From positions 1 to 64,000 of the forward strand of contig BMSM01000015.1 in NCBI GenBank assembly GCA_014649155.1: 64,000 nucleotides of DNA, in the 5' to 3' direction. A program made the position numbers and the translations under genes. Numbering within the stretch: position 1 is the stretch's first letter; each line of letters begins with the position of its first letter. Under the pieces are notes generated by a model. It saw nothing but the letters and a program-made list of their open reading frames with translations. It made no database searches and had not been told where the DNA came from. Source of the stretch: Streptomyces griseoviridis. Its GTDB lineage: Bacteria > Actinomycetota > Actinomycetes > Streptomycetales > Streptomycetaceae. Of the stretch, positions 46,153-57,091 are shown piece after piece.

Positions 46153-46219
46153 CCGGATCGGCCAGGGTGGCGTGGCGGCAGGATGCGGTGGTACGCGCAC
46201 ATGAATGAAGGAGACTGTC

Positions 46220-48937
<2,718 letters not shown>

Positions 48938-48957
48938 GAGGCGGAGCGCGACAGTCG

Positions 48958-48994
48958 AGGGGCGTGTTCTCCGGTCGCCGGAGAACACGCCCCT
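48958..48994 (+). terminator. Aconitase terminator
   Basis: A perfect 17-bp stem, AGGGGCGTGTTCTCCGG and its complement, around the loop TCG, begins 21 bases after the aconitase stop. Confidence 0.88.
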
Positions 48995-49098
48995 GCCTTG
49001 ACACCCGGCCGGTTCGCGCAGGGCCCCTCGCCTGTGACAGCGCACACCCGTCCACCCGCCTGGACGGGCGCCTGTCCAGAAGCCCTCGCGCGTTCTCG

Positions 49099-49250
49099 CC
49101 GGCAGGGCGCGCAGGTCACTGACGGACGCACTCACCGTCCCGGTCTCCACACGGATGAGCTTCGACCGCGACCACTCCGCCTGCGCTGCGGCCTCACGCC
49201 GGCTGGGCCCGGCGCTCTCCTCGCCTGGGCCTCGCGCGGGGCCAGGCGCA
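49099..49250 (-). pseudogene. Remnant of an XRE family regulator
   Basis: On the minus strand this stretch encodes GPSRREAAAQAEWSRSKLIR and then VETGTVSASVSDLRALPA, a close likeness to the helix-turn-helix of Streptomyces XRE/DUF5753 regulators (SRREAA ... EWSPSKLIRIEAGTVSVSVTDLRALL). There is no start, no C-terminal domain, and the frame runs into unrelated sequence, so only the HTH core survives. Confidence 0.55.
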
Positions 49251-49319
49251 GCCTGCGCCGGCTGGGACCCGGGTCCTCCGCGCGGCATGACGGAGTGACG
49301 CCGGGACCCGGACGACGCG

Positions 49320-49350
49320 GAGGGCCCGCCCGGAGACCGGGCGGGCCCTC
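49320..49350 (-). terminator. GH92 mannosidase terminator
   Basis: GAGGGCCCGCCCGG pairs perfectly with CCGGGCGGGCCCTC across AGA (14-bp stem), 17 bases beyond the stop of the minus-strand mannosidase gene. Confidence 0.8.
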
Positions 49351-49367
49351 TCACACGCCGGAGGCGG

Positions 49368-52300
49368 TCACGCCAGCAACTCCACCTCCGCGACCGTCGC
49401 CCCGCCCGTGAACACCAGCCGGTACCGCTCGTACGCCCCAGGTGCCCGCACCGAGAACGCCCGGGTCTGCCGGTCCCAGGCGAAGGACTGGCCGGTCCGC
49501 TCGTCCAGCGTCCGCCAGGCCGTCCCGTCGGCCGAGCCCTCCAGCTTCCAGCCGGCCGGCGCCTTCGTGCGGTCCTTCGGCGAGGTCAGCGTGTACTGGA
49601 CGGCCTCGGTGCGCCCGGCGACCGGGAGGTCGACGGAGGTCACCGCCGCCTCCGTCGCCGAGGTGTCGTCGAAGAGCGCGCCGTCGCCCCGGACGGCGTC
49701 CTTCCGCGGCGCCGGCACCTCGTCGCCGGTCGTGATCGACACCGGCGCCGCGTGCTCGCCGGTGCCCCACGAGGACGGCCGCGCGCCCATGGCGAACTCC
49801 AGGACACCGCCCTTGGCGAGCACGGAGTGCGGCAGCGACGTGGAGTTCCAGGAGCGGCCGTTGACCTTCAGCCCCTGCACGTACACGTTCTTCGTACTGT
49901 TCCGCGGGGCCTTGACGACCAGCTCGCGGCCGTTCTCCAGGTGGACGGTGGCCTTGGTGAACAGCGGGGAGCCGATGGCGTACTCGCCGCTGCCCATCAC
50001 CAGCGGGTAGAAGCCGAGCGCGGAGAAGAGGAACCAGGCCGACTGCTCGCCGTTGTCCTCGTCGCCGTGGTAGCCCTGCCCGATCCCGCTGCCGGTGTAC
50101 AGGCGGGAGAGGACCTCGCGGACGTTCTTCTGCGTCTTGTACGGCTGCCCGGCCGCGTCGTACATGTACAGGGCGTGGTGGGCGACCTGGTTGGAGTGGC
50201 CGTACATGCCCATCCGGACGTCCCGCGCCTCGGTCATCTCGTGGATGACGCCGCCGTAGGAGCCGACGAACTCGGTGGAGGCCGTCTCCGGGGTGGCGAG
50301 GTACTCGTCCAGCTTGTCGGCGAGGCCGGAGCGGCCGCCGTAGAGGTTGGCCAGGCCCCGGCTGTCCTGCGGGGCGGTGAAGGCGTAGCTCCAGCCGTTG
50401 GTCTCGGTGTAGTCGTGGCCCCACACGCGCGGGTCGTACTTCTCCGAGTCGACGCGCCACTTGCCGGACGCGTCCTTGCCCTGGAAGAAGCCGGCCTTCG
50501 CGTCGAACATGTTGACGTAGTCCTGGGCGCGGTTCAGGAAGTACGCCGACTCCTCCTTGTACCGCTTCTCGCCGGTCTCCTTGTACAGCTTGGCGCCCAT
50601 CTGCGCGATGCCGTAGTCATTGAGGTAGCCCTCCAGTGCCCAGGAGAGGCCCTCGTGGGTGTCGGTGGCGGTGTAGCCGAGGAACGGCGAGGTCTCCATG
50701 CCCTTGCGGCCCACGCCGGAGGACGGCGGCACCACGGTCGCGTTCTTCACCGCGGCGTCGTACGCCGCCTTCGCGTCGAAGCCGACGCCCTTGACGTAGG
50801 CGTCCGCGAAGGCGACGTCGCTGGAGGTGCCGGTCATCAGGTCCGCGTAGCCCGGGGAGGACCAGCGCGAGGTCCAGCCGCCGTCCTTGTACTGCTGCAC
50901 GAACCCGTCGACCAGCTCACCGGCCTTCTGGGGGGTGAGGAAGGAGTACGCAGGCCAGGTCGTCCGGTAGGTGTCCCAGAAGCCGTTGTTGACGTACACC
51001 TTGCCGTCGACGATCTTCGCGCCGGTGTGCGTCGGGGTGTCCGGCTCCGGCATCCTCTGGAAGGGGGAGGCGTACTTGTACGTCCCGTCGACCTTCTCGA
51101 AGCCCGAGTTGGGGTAGAGGTAGAGCCGGTACAGGCTGGAGTACAGGGTCGTGAGCTGGTCCCGCGTGGCGCCCTCGACCTCGACCTTGCCGAGGATCTC
51201 GTCCCACGCCCGCTGGGCGGACCGCTTCACCTTCTCGAAGGAGGTGCCCTCCGGCGCCTCCTGGCGCAGGTTGTCCTTCGCCTGGTCGACGCTGATGAGG
51301 GAGGTGGCCAGGCGGAGGGTGACCGTGCGGTCCCGGCCCGCGTCGAAGGTGAGGTGGCCCTTGACGCCGCTGGAGCCGCCGCCCGTCACCTTCTTGTCGA
51401 ACTCGCCGTAGACGAAGAGGCGGGTCGCGCCCGTCGACAGGCCGGACTTCACGTCCGAGTAGCCGGTGAAGGTGCCGCTGTCCTTGTCCAGGGTCAGGCC
51501 GGCCTGGTCGGTGACGTTGTCGAAGACGACGCTCGCGTCGTCACCGGGGTAGGTGAAGCGCATCAGCGCCGCGTGGTCGGTCGGCGCCATCTCGGCCTTC
51601 AGGCCGTTCTCGAAGGTCACGCCGTAGTAGTACGGGCGGGCCGTCTCGTTCTCGTGCCGGAACGGCAGCGCGCGGGCCTCCCGGCCGGTGTCCGGGGTGC
51701 CGGACGCGGCCGACGGCATCACCTGGAAGGTCTGGCGGTCACCCATCCACGGGCTCGGCTCATGGCTCGCGCTGAACGCCTGGAGCGTGGGCAGGTTGTC
51801 GGCGTTGTTGCCGCGCGCGTAGTCGTACAGCCAGCTCAGCGAACCGGCGTTGGTCACCGGCGTCCAGAAGTTGAAGCCGTTCGGGACGGCCGTCGCCGGG
51901 AAGTTGTTGCCGCGCGAGAAGCTGCCGCTCGAGTTGGTGCCGCGGGTGGTCAGCGCGTAGTCGGAGAGGTGGGCCTCGGGCCTCGCGGCCTTCGCCCGGC
52001 GGATCGAGATGTCGTCCAGCCAGCCCCGGAACTTCGCCGGGCCCTTGGGGGAGTCGTACGCGACGAGGACGCGGTCGACCGTCTTGCCGGCCGCGACCGA
52101 GCCGATGCCCGACTCCACCGCGTTCCACTGGTTGACGTAGAGGATCTTCGCGGCGCCCTGGCCGCGCGGCGTCAGCGGGAAGCCGTGGGCGTCGGTGGCG
52201 CCGAGGTCGCTGAGGTAGGTGCCGTCGGTGAAGGCGAGGTCGACGGAGACGTTCGTGGCGTCGTAGTCGAGATCGCCGTCGGCCATCGACGGGAAGATCT

Positions 52301-53168
52301 TGTAGGACAGCTCGGTGCGGCGGTCGACCTTGACATTGACGTCGAACACCTTGTTGTACGAGTAGGCCCGGCCGTCTGCGGTGTGCCGGCCCGCGTAGCG
52401 CAGCGCCCGCTTGCCGGTGAAGCCCGCGCCCGCCTTCGCCGTCGGGGAGCCGGTCGGGCCCTTGTCGACCAGGGAGAGCATGTCCTCCGGGACGGCTGTG
52501 CCGTCGCCGCCCGTGGAGAGCTGGACGTCCGCGAGCTGGAGGGCGTCGCCGGCGCCGTTGTTCCTGGTGAACTCCAGCCGGAAGTGCCGGTACTCGGCCT
52601 TCTCGGCCAGCTCGAACGTCCTGGTCTGGAACCGCTCGGCGAAGGACTCCCCGGAGCGGGTGTCCACCGTCGTCCAGTTCTCGCCGTCCGCCGACCCGCG
52701 CAGCGTCCAGTCCACCGGGTCGCGTTCGTCGTGGTCGTTGGCCGAGGTGAGCGCGTACCGGGTGACCGCGGTCGGCGCGTCCAGGTCGAACTCCACCCAG
52801 CCGGTGGGCGCGAAGGTCAGCCACTTGGTGGAGGGCTCGGTGTCGACGAGGTTCTCCTTCACCTCGTTGCCGCCCGCGTTCTCCCCGCTGGCCCGTACGT
52901 CCGTGACATGGCCGCTGACATTGCCGGGGATGCCGGTGCTGTAGCCGCCGTCCACCCCCGAGGCGCGCTTGTCGCCGTCCGGACCGGTGTCGACGGTGTT
53001 GAGCCAGTCCGGAGCCGGGTCCTCCGCCTCGAACGAGGACGTGAACTCCCGGTCCGGAGCGGCGGCGGCCCGCGGCAGGGCGACCGCCGCGCCCTGCGCG
53101 CCCGCCGCCAGTGCGAACGCGGTCGTCACCACGACCGCCGGACCCCATCTGTGCCGAGTTCTGCGCTG
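49368..53168 (-). CDS. Secreted glycoside hydrolase family 92 alpha-mannosidase with F5/8C domains
   Basis: A 1266-aa exported enzyme. A signal peptide (RRTRHRWGPAVVVTTAFALA, then an Ala-rich cleavage region) is followed by a discoidin (F5/8 type C) domain (about 80-220: WVEFDLDAPTAVTRYALTSAND), a linker domain, and the GH92 catalytic region (about 400-1130: NGFNFWTPVTNAGSLSWLYDY, FWDTYRTTWPAYSFLTP, GYHGDEDNGEQSAWFLFSALGFYP). The C-terminus is a second partial discoidin-like domain. GH92 enzymes remove mannose from glycans. The ATG at 53168 has GGGAGG about ten bases upstream; an earlier in-frame TTG lies within the operator. It diverges from ngcEFG. Confidence 0.9.
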   Translation of the reverse strand, partial: QRRTRHRWGPAVVVTTAFALAAGAQGAAVALPRAAAAPDREFTSSFEAEDPAPDWLNTVDTGPDGDKRASGVDGGYSTGIPGNVSGHVTDVRASGENAGGNEVKENLVDTEPSTKWLTFAPTGWVEFDLDAPTAVTRYALTSANDHDERDPVDWTLRGSADGENWTTVDTRSGESFAERFQTRTFELAEKAEYRHFRLEFTRNNGAGDALQLADVQLSTGGDGTAVPEDMLSLVDKGPTGSPTAKAGAGFTGKRALRYAGRHTADGRAYSYNKVFDVNVKVDRRTELSYKIFPSMADGDLDYDATNVSVDLAFTDGTYLSDLGATDAHGFPLTPRGQGAAKILYVNQWNAVESGIGSVAAGKTVDRVLVAYDSPKGPAKFRGWLDDISIRRAKAARPEAHLSDYALTTRGTNSSGSFSRGNNFPATAVPNGFNFWTPVTNAGSLSWLYDYARGNNADNLPTLQAFSASHEPSPWMGDRQTFQVMPSAASGTPDTGREARALPFRHENETARPYYYGVTFENGLKAEMAPTDHAALMRFTYPGDDASVVFDNVTDQAGLTLDKDSGTFTGYSDVKSGLSTGATRLFVYGEFDKKVTGGGSSGVKGHLTFDAGRDRTVTLRLATSLISVDQAKDNLRQEAPEGTSFEKVKRSAQRAWDEILGKVEVEGATRDQLTTLYSSLYRLYLYPNSGFEKVDGTYKYASPFQRMPEPDTPTHTGAKIVDGKVYVNNGFWDTYRTTWPAYSFLTPQKAGELVDGFVQQYKDGGWTSRWSSPGYADLMTGTSSDVAFADAYVKGVGFDAKAAYDAAVKNATVVPPSSGVGRKGMETSPFLGYTATDTHEGLSWALEGYLNDYGIAQMGAKLYKETGEKRYKEESAYFLNRAQDYVNMFDAKAGFFQGKDASGKWRVDSEKYDPRVWGHDYTETNGWSYAFTAPQDSRGLANLYGGRSGLADKLDEYLATPETASTEFVGSYGGVIHEMTEARDVRMGMYGHSNQVAHHALYMYDAAGQPYKTQKNVREVLSRLYTGSGIGQGYHGDEDNGEQSAWFLFSALGFYPLVMGSGEYAIGSPLFTKATVHLENGRELVVKAPRNSTKNVYVQGLKVNGRSWNSTSLPHSVLAKGGVLEFAMGARPSSWGTGEHAAPVSITTGDEVPAPRKDAVRGDGALFDDTSATEAAVTSVDLPVAGRTEAVQYTLTSPKDRTKAPAGWKLEGSADGTAWRTLDERTGQSFAWDRQTRAFSVRAPGAYERYRLVFTGGATVAEVELLA

Positions 53169-53196
53169 CATCTCCCGAGACCCTCCCTGCGCGCTG

Positions 53197-53208
53197 GACA
53201 ACGTTGTC
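53197..53208. promoter_or_regulatory. LacI-type operator before the GH92 gene
   Basis: GACAACGTTGTC is a perfect 12-bp palindrome with the central CG typical of LacI-family operators, 28 bp upstream of the mannosidase start. On the minus strand the overlapping TTGACA could be its -35 element, so binding would block transcription. Confidence 0.6.
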
Positions 53209-53399
53209 AATTCCTGTGCGCAAGCTCCAGTAGTGGGTCAAGGGGTCAGGGATGTCAAGGGTGTTGCCTGCGGCGTTCGGGGTTTATGTCGCGGATTTTT
53301 CCGGCGATCCGCCCACAGCCCACGCATATGTCCGCCAGGTCTCAACTCGGAAAAGACCCGGGCCGGAGCGTGCCCTCGATCTTGCTCCGCTGGCGGGAA

Positions 53400-53415
53400 G
53401 TGGACTATACCTGTC
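53400..53415. promoter_or_regulatory. DasR-like responsive element upstream of ngcE
   Basis: AGTGGACTATACCTGT agrees at 12 of 16 positions with the DasR element consensus AGTGGTCTAGACCACT. DasR represses N-acetylglucosamine and chitin genes in Streptomyces. It lies about 140 bp before ngcE, which fits the transporter assignment. Confidence 0.55.
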
Positions 53416-53552
53416 GGCCACCGGAGAGATATCTACCCGCACGATCCGTACTTCCCGCACTTCCTGCACGACCCAGCGAGACCCGAACCGCGGTGCCGGG
53501 GAAGGATGTTCCGGTTCACCGCCTGAGTCCTGGAGAAGGCGAGGACTTGAGC

Positions 53553-55019
53553 ATGGGATCCACTTCCGCCGAGCCCACCGGCACCACCGGCCACCCCGCG
53601 GGCGTCGGCCGCCGCGACCTGATCAGGAGGTCGGCCGCGCTCGGCCTGATCTCCGTCCCCACGATGAGCTTCCTGTCCGCCTGTGCCAGCGGGGGCGGTG
53701 GCGGCGGCGAGGACAAGGCGGAAACGGGGAAGAAGACCGCCGAGAACCCCCTCGGCGTGAACGGCAGCGCCCAGCTGGAGTTCGTCCTTTTCGACGGCGG
53801 ATTCGGCAAGGAATACGCCGAGGACGCGGTGAGGATCTACGAGAAGAACTTCCCCGACGCGACCGTCGAATTCTCCGCGACCCAGAAGATCCAGTCGACC
53901 CTTCAGCCCCGCTTCAACCAGGGCACCCCGCCCGACCTCATCGACAACTCCGGTGCGGAACAGATGGACATGGGCGTCCTGGTCGGCAAGAACCAGCTCG
54001 CGGACCTCACCCCGCTGCTCGACGCCCCCTCGTACGACGACCCGGCCAGGAAGGTCCGCGACACGCTGCGCCCCGGCATCGTGGAGATGGGCCGGTTCGA
54101 CGGCGAGAAGGTCTGGATCCTCTACTACGCCTACACCGTGTACGGCGTCTGGTATTCGCAGAAGGCGCTGGACTCGCTGGACGCCGAATACCCCAAGACC
54201 TGGGACGAGATGCTCGCGGTCTGCGCCAAGGCCAAGAAGAAGGGCATGGCCGGCTGGACGTACGCGGGCAAGTACCCGTACTACATCCCCTTCTCGCTCT
54301 ACCCGATGATCGCCAAGGTGGGCGGCACCGAGGTCCTCGACGCCATCGACAACCTGGAGCCGAACGCCTGGAAGCACCCGGCCGTCAAGGCGTGCTTCGA
54401 GGCGTACTACGAGCTGTACCGGAAGGGGTACGTCCTCAAGGGCACCCCCGGCCTGGACCACATCCAGTCGCAGACCGCGTGGGCCAAGGGCGACGCCCTG
54501 TTCCTGCCCAACGGCTCCTGGGTGGAGAACGAGTCGGCCAAGGTCATCCCCGCCGACTTCCAGGTCACCGTCTCCGCGCCCACCGGCCTGGACGCCTCGG
54601 ACAAGCTGCCGTTCGGCACCATCTGGGCCTCCGGCGGCGAGCCGTTCATCGTCCCCGCCAAGGCGAGGAACGGCACCGGCGGCATGGAGCAGCTGCGCAT
54701 CATGCTCAGCGAGGCGTCGTCCAGGAACTTCACCTCCAAGGTCAAGTCCCTGACCGCCTACGACGGCGGCACCGACGGCATCGAGCTGACCCCCGGTCTG
54801 AAGGCGGGCGTCGCCGCCCTCGACCTGGCCGGCGAGAACGTCGTCAACCCCCGCATCCAGGACTGGTACGTCAAGCTCCAGAAGGAGCAGATCGGCGTCG
54901 GCGGCCTCGGCGAGATGATGGCCGGCCGGCTCACCCCGGCCGAGGCCGTCAAGAAGATCCAGGGCTACGCCGACGACGCCGCCAAGGACACGTCGATCAA
55001 GCACTACAAGCACCAGTAG
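53553..55019 (+). CDS. ngcE: Amino-sugar ABC transporter substrate-binding lipoprotein
   Basis: A 488-aa extracellular binding protein. The N-terminus has twin arginines (GVGRRDLIRRSAALGLIS) and a lipobox cysteine in FLSACASGG, so it is a Tat-type lipoprotein. The rest is a family 1 binding protein (LEFVLFDGGFGKEYAEDAV, LPNGSWVENES). It resembles NgcE, which binds N-acetylglucosamine and chitobiose, and corresponds in position to SCO6005. The ATG follows GAGG by eight bases. A DasR-like site lies upstream. Confidence 0.85.
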   Translation: MGSTSAEPTGTTGHPAGVGRRDLIRRSAALGLISVPTMSFLSACASGGGGGGEDKAETGKKTAENPLGVNGSAQLEFVLFDGGFGKEYAEDAVRIYEKNFPDATVEFSATQKIQSTLQPRFNQGTPPDLIDNSGAEQMDMGVLVGKNQLADLTPLLDAPSYDDPARKVRDTLRPGIVEMGRFDGEKVWILYYAYTVYGVWYSQKALDSLDAEYPKTWDEMLAVCAKAKKKGMAGWTYAGKYPYYIPFSLYPMIAKVGGTEVLDAIDNLEPNAWKHPAVKACFEAYYELYRKGYVLKGTPGLDHIQSQTAWAKGDALFLPNGSWVENESAKVIPADFQVTVSAPTGLDASDKLPFGTIWASGGEPFIVPAKARNGTGGMEQLRIMLSEASSRNFTSKVKSLTAYDGGTDGIELTPGLKAGVAALDLAGENVVNPRIQDWYVKLQKEQIGVGGLGEMMAGRLTPAEAVKKIQGYADDAAKDTSIKHYKHQ

Positions 55020-55116
55020 CACCCTCAAGGAAGCGCGCCCAGGGCCGGTCCGGAGCCCGCCGTGCCCCGGACGGGCCCCGGCGCGCCGTCCGCGCGCAGA
55101 TCGGGGTCGGTTGGCA

Positions 55117-56043
55117 ATGCAGCACGGCAAGTACCGCTTCATCGTGGGGTTCCTGGCGCTGCCGCTGGGGATCTACGCCCTCTTCGTCGTCTGGCCGTTC
55201 GTCCAGTCCATCTACTACTCCTTCACCGACTGGACCGGCCTGAGCCCCGACTTCGAGATGGTCGGCTTCGACAACTACACCCGCATGCTCGACGACGACA
55301 TCTTCTGGAAGTCGCTCTGGCACAGCGTGCTCTTCGCCCTGCTCGTCCCCCTGGTGACGCTCGGCCTCGCGCTGTTCCTCTCCTTCATGATCAACGTGGG
55401 CGGCCGGAAGCGGAAGGGCGGCCCGGTGATCACCGGCGTCCGCGGCTCCGCCTTCTACAAGATCGTCTACTTCTTCCCGCAGGTGCTCTCCATCGCGATC
55501 GTCGCCCTGCTCTTCCAGTTCGCCTACAACCCGGACAGCGGCGCGATCAACTCCCTGCTGCGCGGCATCGGCCTGGACGGCCTCCAGCCGCTGTGGCTGG
55601 GCGACCCGGACCTGGCGCTGTGGGCGGTGACGGCCGTCCTGGTCTGGTCCACGGTCGGCTTCTTCGTGGTCCTGTTCTCCGCCGGCATGGCCTCCGTCCC
55701 GGCGGAGCTGTACGAGGCGGCGCTGCTGGACGGGGCGACCCGCTTCACCACGTTCTTCCGGGTCACCCTGCCGCTGCTGTGGGACACCGTGCAGTCCGGC
55801 TGGGTCTACATGGGCATCCTCGCGCTCGGCGCCGAGTCCTTCGCGGTCGTGCAGATCATGACCGTCGGACCCGGCGGCCCCGACTACTCGACCACCGTCA
55901 TGGTCCTGTACGTGTACCAGAAGGCGTTCCGTGACGGTCAGGCCGCCTACGCCACCACGATCGGCGTCGCCCTGCTCGTCGTCACCCTGGCCTTCGCGGC
56001 CGTGGTGATGCGGCTGGGCCGGCGCGAGCGGCTGGAGTACTGA
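55117..56043 (+). CDS. ngcF: Amino-sugar ABC transporter permease
   Basis: A 308-aa inner-membrane permease with six hydrophobic segments and the EAA loop of binding-protein-dependent transporters (LYEAALLDGATRFTTFFRVTLP). It forms the membrane channel with NgcG. A TTG two codons upstream (55111) is an alternative start; no strong ribosome site distinguishes them. Separated from ngcE by 97 bp and from ngcG by two. Confidence 0.88.
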   Translation: MQHGKYRFIVGFLALPLGIYALFVVWPFVQSIYYSFTDWTGLSPDFEMVGFDNYTRMLDDDIFWKSLWHSVLFALLVPLVTLGLALFLSFMINVGGRKRKGGPVITGVRGSAFYKIVYFFPQVLSIAIVALLFQFAYNPDSGAINSLLRGIGLDGLQPLWLGDPDLALWAVTAVLVWSTVGFFVVLFSAGMASVPAELYEAALLDGATRFTTFFRVTLPLLWDTVQSGWVYMGILALGAESFAVVQIMTVGPGGPDYSTTVMVLYVYQKAFRDGQAAYATTIGVALLVVTLAFAAVVMRLGRRERLEY

Positions 56044-56045
56044 CG

Positions 56046-56933
56046 ATGAAGACGACCGAAGCCCCCGCCACCACCGCGAAGGGGAAAGGGAACGGCACAG
56101 GGAAGAAGGAGGGCACCGCCCTCAACGTCTTCTCGCACGGCATCCTCGTCCTCTGGGCGATCATGGTGGTGCTGCCGCTGCTCTGGGCGGTGATGACGTC
56201 CTTCAAGGACGACGCCTCGATCTTCGGCTCGCCCTGGTCGCTCCCGGACGCGCTGCACTTCGACAACTGGTCCCGGGCCTGGACCCAGGCCCACATGAGC
56301 GAGTACTTCCTCAACACCGTGCTGGTCGTGGGCGGCTCGCTCATCGGCACCCTGGTGCTCGGCTCGATGGCCGCCTATGTGCTGGCCCGCTTCGACTTCC
56401 CCGGCAACCGGTTCGTCTACTTCCTGTTCGTCGGCGGCATGAGCTTCCCGATCATGCTGGCCCTGGTCCCCCTCTTCTACGTGGTGGACAACATGGGGCT
56501 GCTGAACACCATCCACGGGCTGATCCTCGTCTACATCGCCTACTCGCTGCCGTTCACCGTCTTCTTCCTGACCGCGTTCTTCCGCACCCTGCCGACCTCG
56601 GTGGCGGAGGCCGCGTTCGTCGACGGTGCCTCGCACACCCGGACGTTCTTCCAGGTCATGCTGCCGATGGCCAAGCCGGGGCTGATCAGCGTGGGGATCT
56701 TCAACTTCCTCGGGCAGTGGAACCAGTACATGCTGCCGACCGTGCTGAACACCGACCCGGACAAGCACGTCCTCACCCAGGGCCTGGTGCAGCTCGCGGT
56801 CAGCCAGGGGTACAAGGGCGACTGGTCGGGACTCTTCGCCGGCCTGGTGATGGCGATGCTGCCGGTGCTCGCGGCGTACATCCTCTTCCAGCGGCAGGTG
56901 GTCCAGGGGCTGACCGCCGGGGCGCTGAAGTGA
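56046..56933 (+). CDS. ngcG: Amino-sugar ABC transporter permease
   Basis: A 295-aa permease with a charged N-terminus, six membrane helices and the EAA loop VAEAAFVDGASHTRTFFQVM. Partner of NgcF. No ATPase gene is in the operon; in Streptomyces such transporters use the shared ATPase MsiK encoded elsewhere, which agrees with the layout. Confidence 0.88.
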   Translation: MKTTEAPATTAKGKGNGTGKKEGTALNVFSHGILVLWAIMVVLPLLWAVMTSFKDDASIFGSPWSLPDALHFDNWSRAWTQAHMSEYFLNTVLVVGGSLIGTLVLGSMAAYVLARFDFPGNRFVYFLFVGGMSFPIMLALVPLFYVVDNMGLLNTIHGLILVYIAYSLPFTVFFLTAFFRTLPTSVAEAAFVDGASHTRTFFQVMLPMAKPGLISVGIFNFLGQWNQYMLPTVLNTDPDKHVLTQGLVQLAVSQGYKGDWSGLFAGLVMAMLPVLAAYILFQRQVVQGLTAGALK

Positions 56934-57091
56934 CGCCGGCGGGAGCGGCGGGGGATCCGGCGGAGGAGGGCAGGGGCACCCGGATGCGGTTCAACCTCTT
57001 GACGGGAGGCGACCCGAACGGCTCAGCTTAGAGTTCACTAGTTGGACATAGACGGGGCCTCATCGCTGCGGCCCCGGCGCAGGAGGTCGTC

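Larger units (their letters stand above)
45636..46219. other. Intergenic region upstream of aconitase
   Basis: This 584-bp gap holds no gene I can support. Its right end, from about 46050, is AT-richer and contains two regulatory sites, an ATCTC/GAGAT dyad and an iron-box-like sequence, described separately. The left 400 bp are very GC-rich with open frames in all directions but no family likeness. Confidence 0.6.
48938..49367. other. Intergenic region with two terminators and a gene remnant
   Basis: This 430-bp gap between convergent aconitase and mannosidase genes holds a terminator for each and, between them, a minus-strand fragment of an XRE-type regulator. These are described separately. 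Nothing else is recognisable. Confidence 0.7.
53169..53552. other. Divergent promoter region of the mannosidase and ngcEFG
   Basis: This 384-bp gap has no gene. It holds a LacI-type operator near the mannosidase start and a DasR-like site closer to ngcE, annotated separately, so the two sugar-use transcripts seem to have different controls. Confidence 0.7.

Noticed and set aside
53168..53210. TTG start 14 codons upstream for the GH92 gene
   Set aside because: The TTG is part of the LacI-type operator/promoter, and the later ATG begins a normal signal peptide.
49752..53552. Very long plus-strand frame running into ngcE
   Set aside because: The part over the mannosidase is antisense shadow; the true ngcE start follows a ribosome site at 53553 and begins a Tat lipoprotein signal.
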